In this document: positions 32,301 to 33,701 of the stretch, one piece after another
Position numbering within the stretch: position 1 is the first letter of the stretch
How the letters are laid out: the number at the start of each line of letters is the position of its first letter
Origin: Streptomyces sp. NRRL S-118
Lineage (GTDB): Bacteria; Actinomycetota; Actinomycetes; Streptomycetales; Streptomycetaceae
Reading direction: 5' to 3'
Length of the DNA: 33,701 nucleotides
Assembly: GCF_000716335.1 (NCBI RefSeq)
Contig: NZ_KL591028.1
Coordinates: 30,394-64,094, forward strand
Program-made: the position numbers and the translations under genes
The notes under the pieces: model-generated
Told to the model about the DNA's origin: nothing
The model's database searches: none
What the model saw: the letters and a program-made list of their open reading frames with translations, nothing else

Positions 32301-33200
32301 GTGGCGGACCGACGCCCCCGCGGCTATCAGCCCGACTGGCACCCTCGCCCCGCGACCCAGGAGTTACTGGCTGAGGTCGAGATGATCCTCGGCCGGTACG
32401 CCGCGCAGATGCCGCTGACCATCCGGCAGATCTGGTACGCGGCGGTCGCCGACGGCGCGCTCGCCAAGCAGGAGCGGTCCTACAAGCGGCTGGTCGAGCT
32501 CCTGGCCATGGCGCGCCGCTCCGGCCGCATCTCCTGGCTCGCGATCCGTGACGACACCGACCAGCCGGCCGAGCCGCGCACGTTCGACGGCCCCGACGGC
32601 TTCCGCCGGGCCGTGGCGGACGCGGTGCACGGCTACCGGCTCGACCGCCAGGCGGGTCAGGAGGCCCGCCTGGAGGTGTGGTGCGAGCCGGCGGGCCTCG
32701 TGCCCCAGCTCGCGGCCGTCACCGACCCGTGGGGCGTGCCCGTGTACGCCGGTGCGGTCTTCACGGGCCTGGCCGGCAAGCGCGCCGCCGCTCGCCGGGC
32801 CGCGACCGGCGGCCACGGCGCGGTGCGGATCATGGTGATCAGCGACTGGGACCCGGGCCGGGAGCACCTCTTCGCCTCCCTCGCCGAGGACATCAAGGCC
32901 TTCGCCGCGCTCGACGCCCCCGACGTCCGCATGGAGTTCGAGCACCTGGCGGTCACCGAACAGCAGATCGCTGAACTGCGCCTGCCCACGGCACCCGTAC
33001 GGACGGGCGAGCGACGGCCGTTCCCGGGCGGTGCCACCACCCAGGCGGAGGCCATTCCGCCCGACGCCCTGGCCACGCTCGTGCGCGAGGCCATCAGCCG
33101 CAGCTGCGACACCGAGGTGCTGGCCGCGGTTCTGGCCCGCGAGGACGACGAACGCCACGCCCTGCTGGAGGAGCTCGCGAGGTTCCTGCGGGACGCTTGA
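32301..33200 (+). CDS. Free-standing Spo11/Topo VI-A-like TOPRIM protein
   Basis: 299 residues from a GTG preceded by AAGGGGGGG. The N-terminal half looks like the winged-helix domain of Topo VI-A/Spo11: LTIRQIWYAAVADG, with Tyr46 at the place of the catalytic Tyr, then ERSYKRLVELLAMARRSGRI. The second half has a TOPRIM layout: LEVWCEPAGL (Glu125/Glu129), then VISDWDPG (Asp182 and Asp184) and HLFASLAEDI. Such enzymes cut DNA through a 5'-phosphotyrosine with Mg2+. No TopVIB-like ATPase lies nearby, so its mode of action is unknown. Codon 22 is TTA (32364-32366), implying bldA control. Family assignment is by motif reading only. Confidence 0.65.
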   Translation: MADRRPRGYQPDWHPRPATQELLAEVEMILGRYAAQMPLTIRQIWYAAVADGALAKQERSYKRLVELLAMARRSGRISWLAIRDDTDQPAEPRTFDGPDGFRRAVADAVHGYRLDRQAGQEARLEVWCEPAGLVPQLAAVTDPWGVPVYAGAVFTGLAGKRAAARRAATGGHGAVRIMVISDWDPGREHLFASLAEDIKAFAALDAPDVRMEFEHLAVTEQQIAELRLPTAPVRTGERRPFPGGATTQAEAIPPDALATLVREAISRSCDTEVLAAVLAREDDERHALLEELARFLRDA

Positions 33201-33221
33201 CCGGGGGCGACCGCATGCGGG

Positions 33222-33242
33222 AGGCGTCCGGGCGGCACGCCT
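33222..33242. terminator. Hairpin between the Spo11-like and VOC genes
   Basis: AGGCGT and ACGCCT pair across 9 bases in the 88-bp convergent gap; an overlapping alternative GCGTCC/GGACGC stem is also possible. Confidence 0.4.
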
Positions 33243-33288
33243 GGACGCGGGGGCACGGCCGCGGGGGAGTGGAGGCCGGAGGTCCGCC

Positions 33289-33701
33289 TCACCCCGGCAG
33301 CGGCTGGGTCGTGAGGGTGAACAGGCCCCCGTCCGGGTCACGCAGTGTCGCCTCGGCGCCCGGCTCGTGGTGGACCACGGTACCGCCGTGCTCCAGCGCG
33401 GCGCTGACGCAGGCGTCGACGTCCGGCACGGGGAAGTGGACCTGCCAGCGCGGCCGGATCGTCGGGTCCGGAGCGGCCTCCAGGGCGCCCGAGCTGAGCC
33501 GGGCGACGACGTGCCCGCCACTGCGCAGGACGACCTCGTCCTCCTCGTACTCGACGTCGACGCAGCCCGGCCGCCCGGTGGCCCAGTCCAGGATCTCCCC
33601 GTAGAAGATCGCCGCCTCGAAGGCGTCACGGGTCTGGAGCCGCACCCAGGCGGGAGCCGCGTCGCGCCAGCTCTCCCAGCCCGCCAGCAGCTGTCCCTCC
33701 T
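33289..33701 (-). CDS. VOC (glyoxalase/bleomycin-resistance) family protein, partial
   Basis: The frame is open from the stop at 33289 to the window edge, so the 5' end lies outside. The visible 136 residues contain the VOC halves: RDAFEAAIFYGEILDWATG with EEDEVVLRSGGHVVAR, and then WQVHFPVPDVDACVSAALEHGGTVVHHEPG and ATLRDPDGGLFTLTT. A GTG at 33645 could start a shorter protein, but EGQLLAGWESWRDAAPAW upstream reads as coding, suggesting a longer or two-domain protein. VOC proteins use a divalent metal for isomerase, dioxygenase or binding roles; the substrate is not evident. Confidence 0.75.
   Translation of the reverse strand, partial: EGQLLAGWESWRDAAPAWVRLQTRDAFEAAIFYGEILDWATGRPGCVDVEYEEDEVVLRSGGHVVARLSSGALEAAPDPTIRPRWQVHFPVPDVDACVSAALEHGGTVVHHEPGAEATLRDPDGGLFTLTTQPLPG

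Overview
The window looks like about 34 kb of Streptomyces chromosome, or a very close relative. GC is very high with strong third-position G/C. GTG starts are common and TTA leucine codons are nearly absent. The families present fit the genus: an NsdB/NsdA-type regulator, a DUF397 protein, a DUF5959-like protein, a kinase-TPR protein, a geosmin-synthase-type terpene cyclase remnant and PAS/SpoIIE phosphatases. I see no tRNA, rRNA, CRISPR array, insertion sequence or phage genes.

Left part (1-9.6 kb): a HAD-like protein, a DUF2236 (MpaB-type) oxygenase, a Ser/Thr kinase whose TPR tail has slipped out of frame, and a CrtI/PYROXD2-like FAD oxidoreductase ending at a strong bidirectional terminator. 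Then come minus-strand genes: a tiny His-rich secreted peptide, an Rv0909-like protein, an arylamine N-acetyltransferase and a Tat-exported class-C serine hydrolase.

Central part (9.6-21.3 kb): a lipid/sterol catabolism block. A nitronate monooxygenase and an acyl-CoA ligase overlap by 4 bp. After a penicillin-acylase relic and a VanZ gene come PaaK-type and FadD19-type ligases on the minus strand. Divergent from the latter is an operon EchA19-like hydratase, tandem DUF35 protein, Ltp4-like and Ltp3-like thiolase-fold proteins. Gene content and order match the actinobacterial module for degrading C-24 branched sterol side chains. The fadD19/echA19 gap holds an exact match to the KstR consensus plus a second inverted repeat, and that repeat recurs before the nitronate monooxygenase. 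A 24-bp perfect palindrome of PaaR type precedes paaK.

Right part (21.3-33.7 kb): small housekeeping or unknown genes (DUF397, DUF5959-like, ACT, unknown, S4/Hsp15), then a regulatory and decaying zone. It holds a chimeric pseudogene in which a PAS protein is joined to a truncated terpene synthase, a phosphotransferase divergent from an NsdB-like regulator, a PAS-SpoIIE phosphatase, a shattered SDR gene, an intact epimerase-like SDR, a free-standing Spo11/Topo VI-A-like TOPRIM protein and a partial VOC protein. The phosphotransferase, phosphatase and Spo11-like genes each carry one TTA codon, which suggests bldA control of this end of the window.
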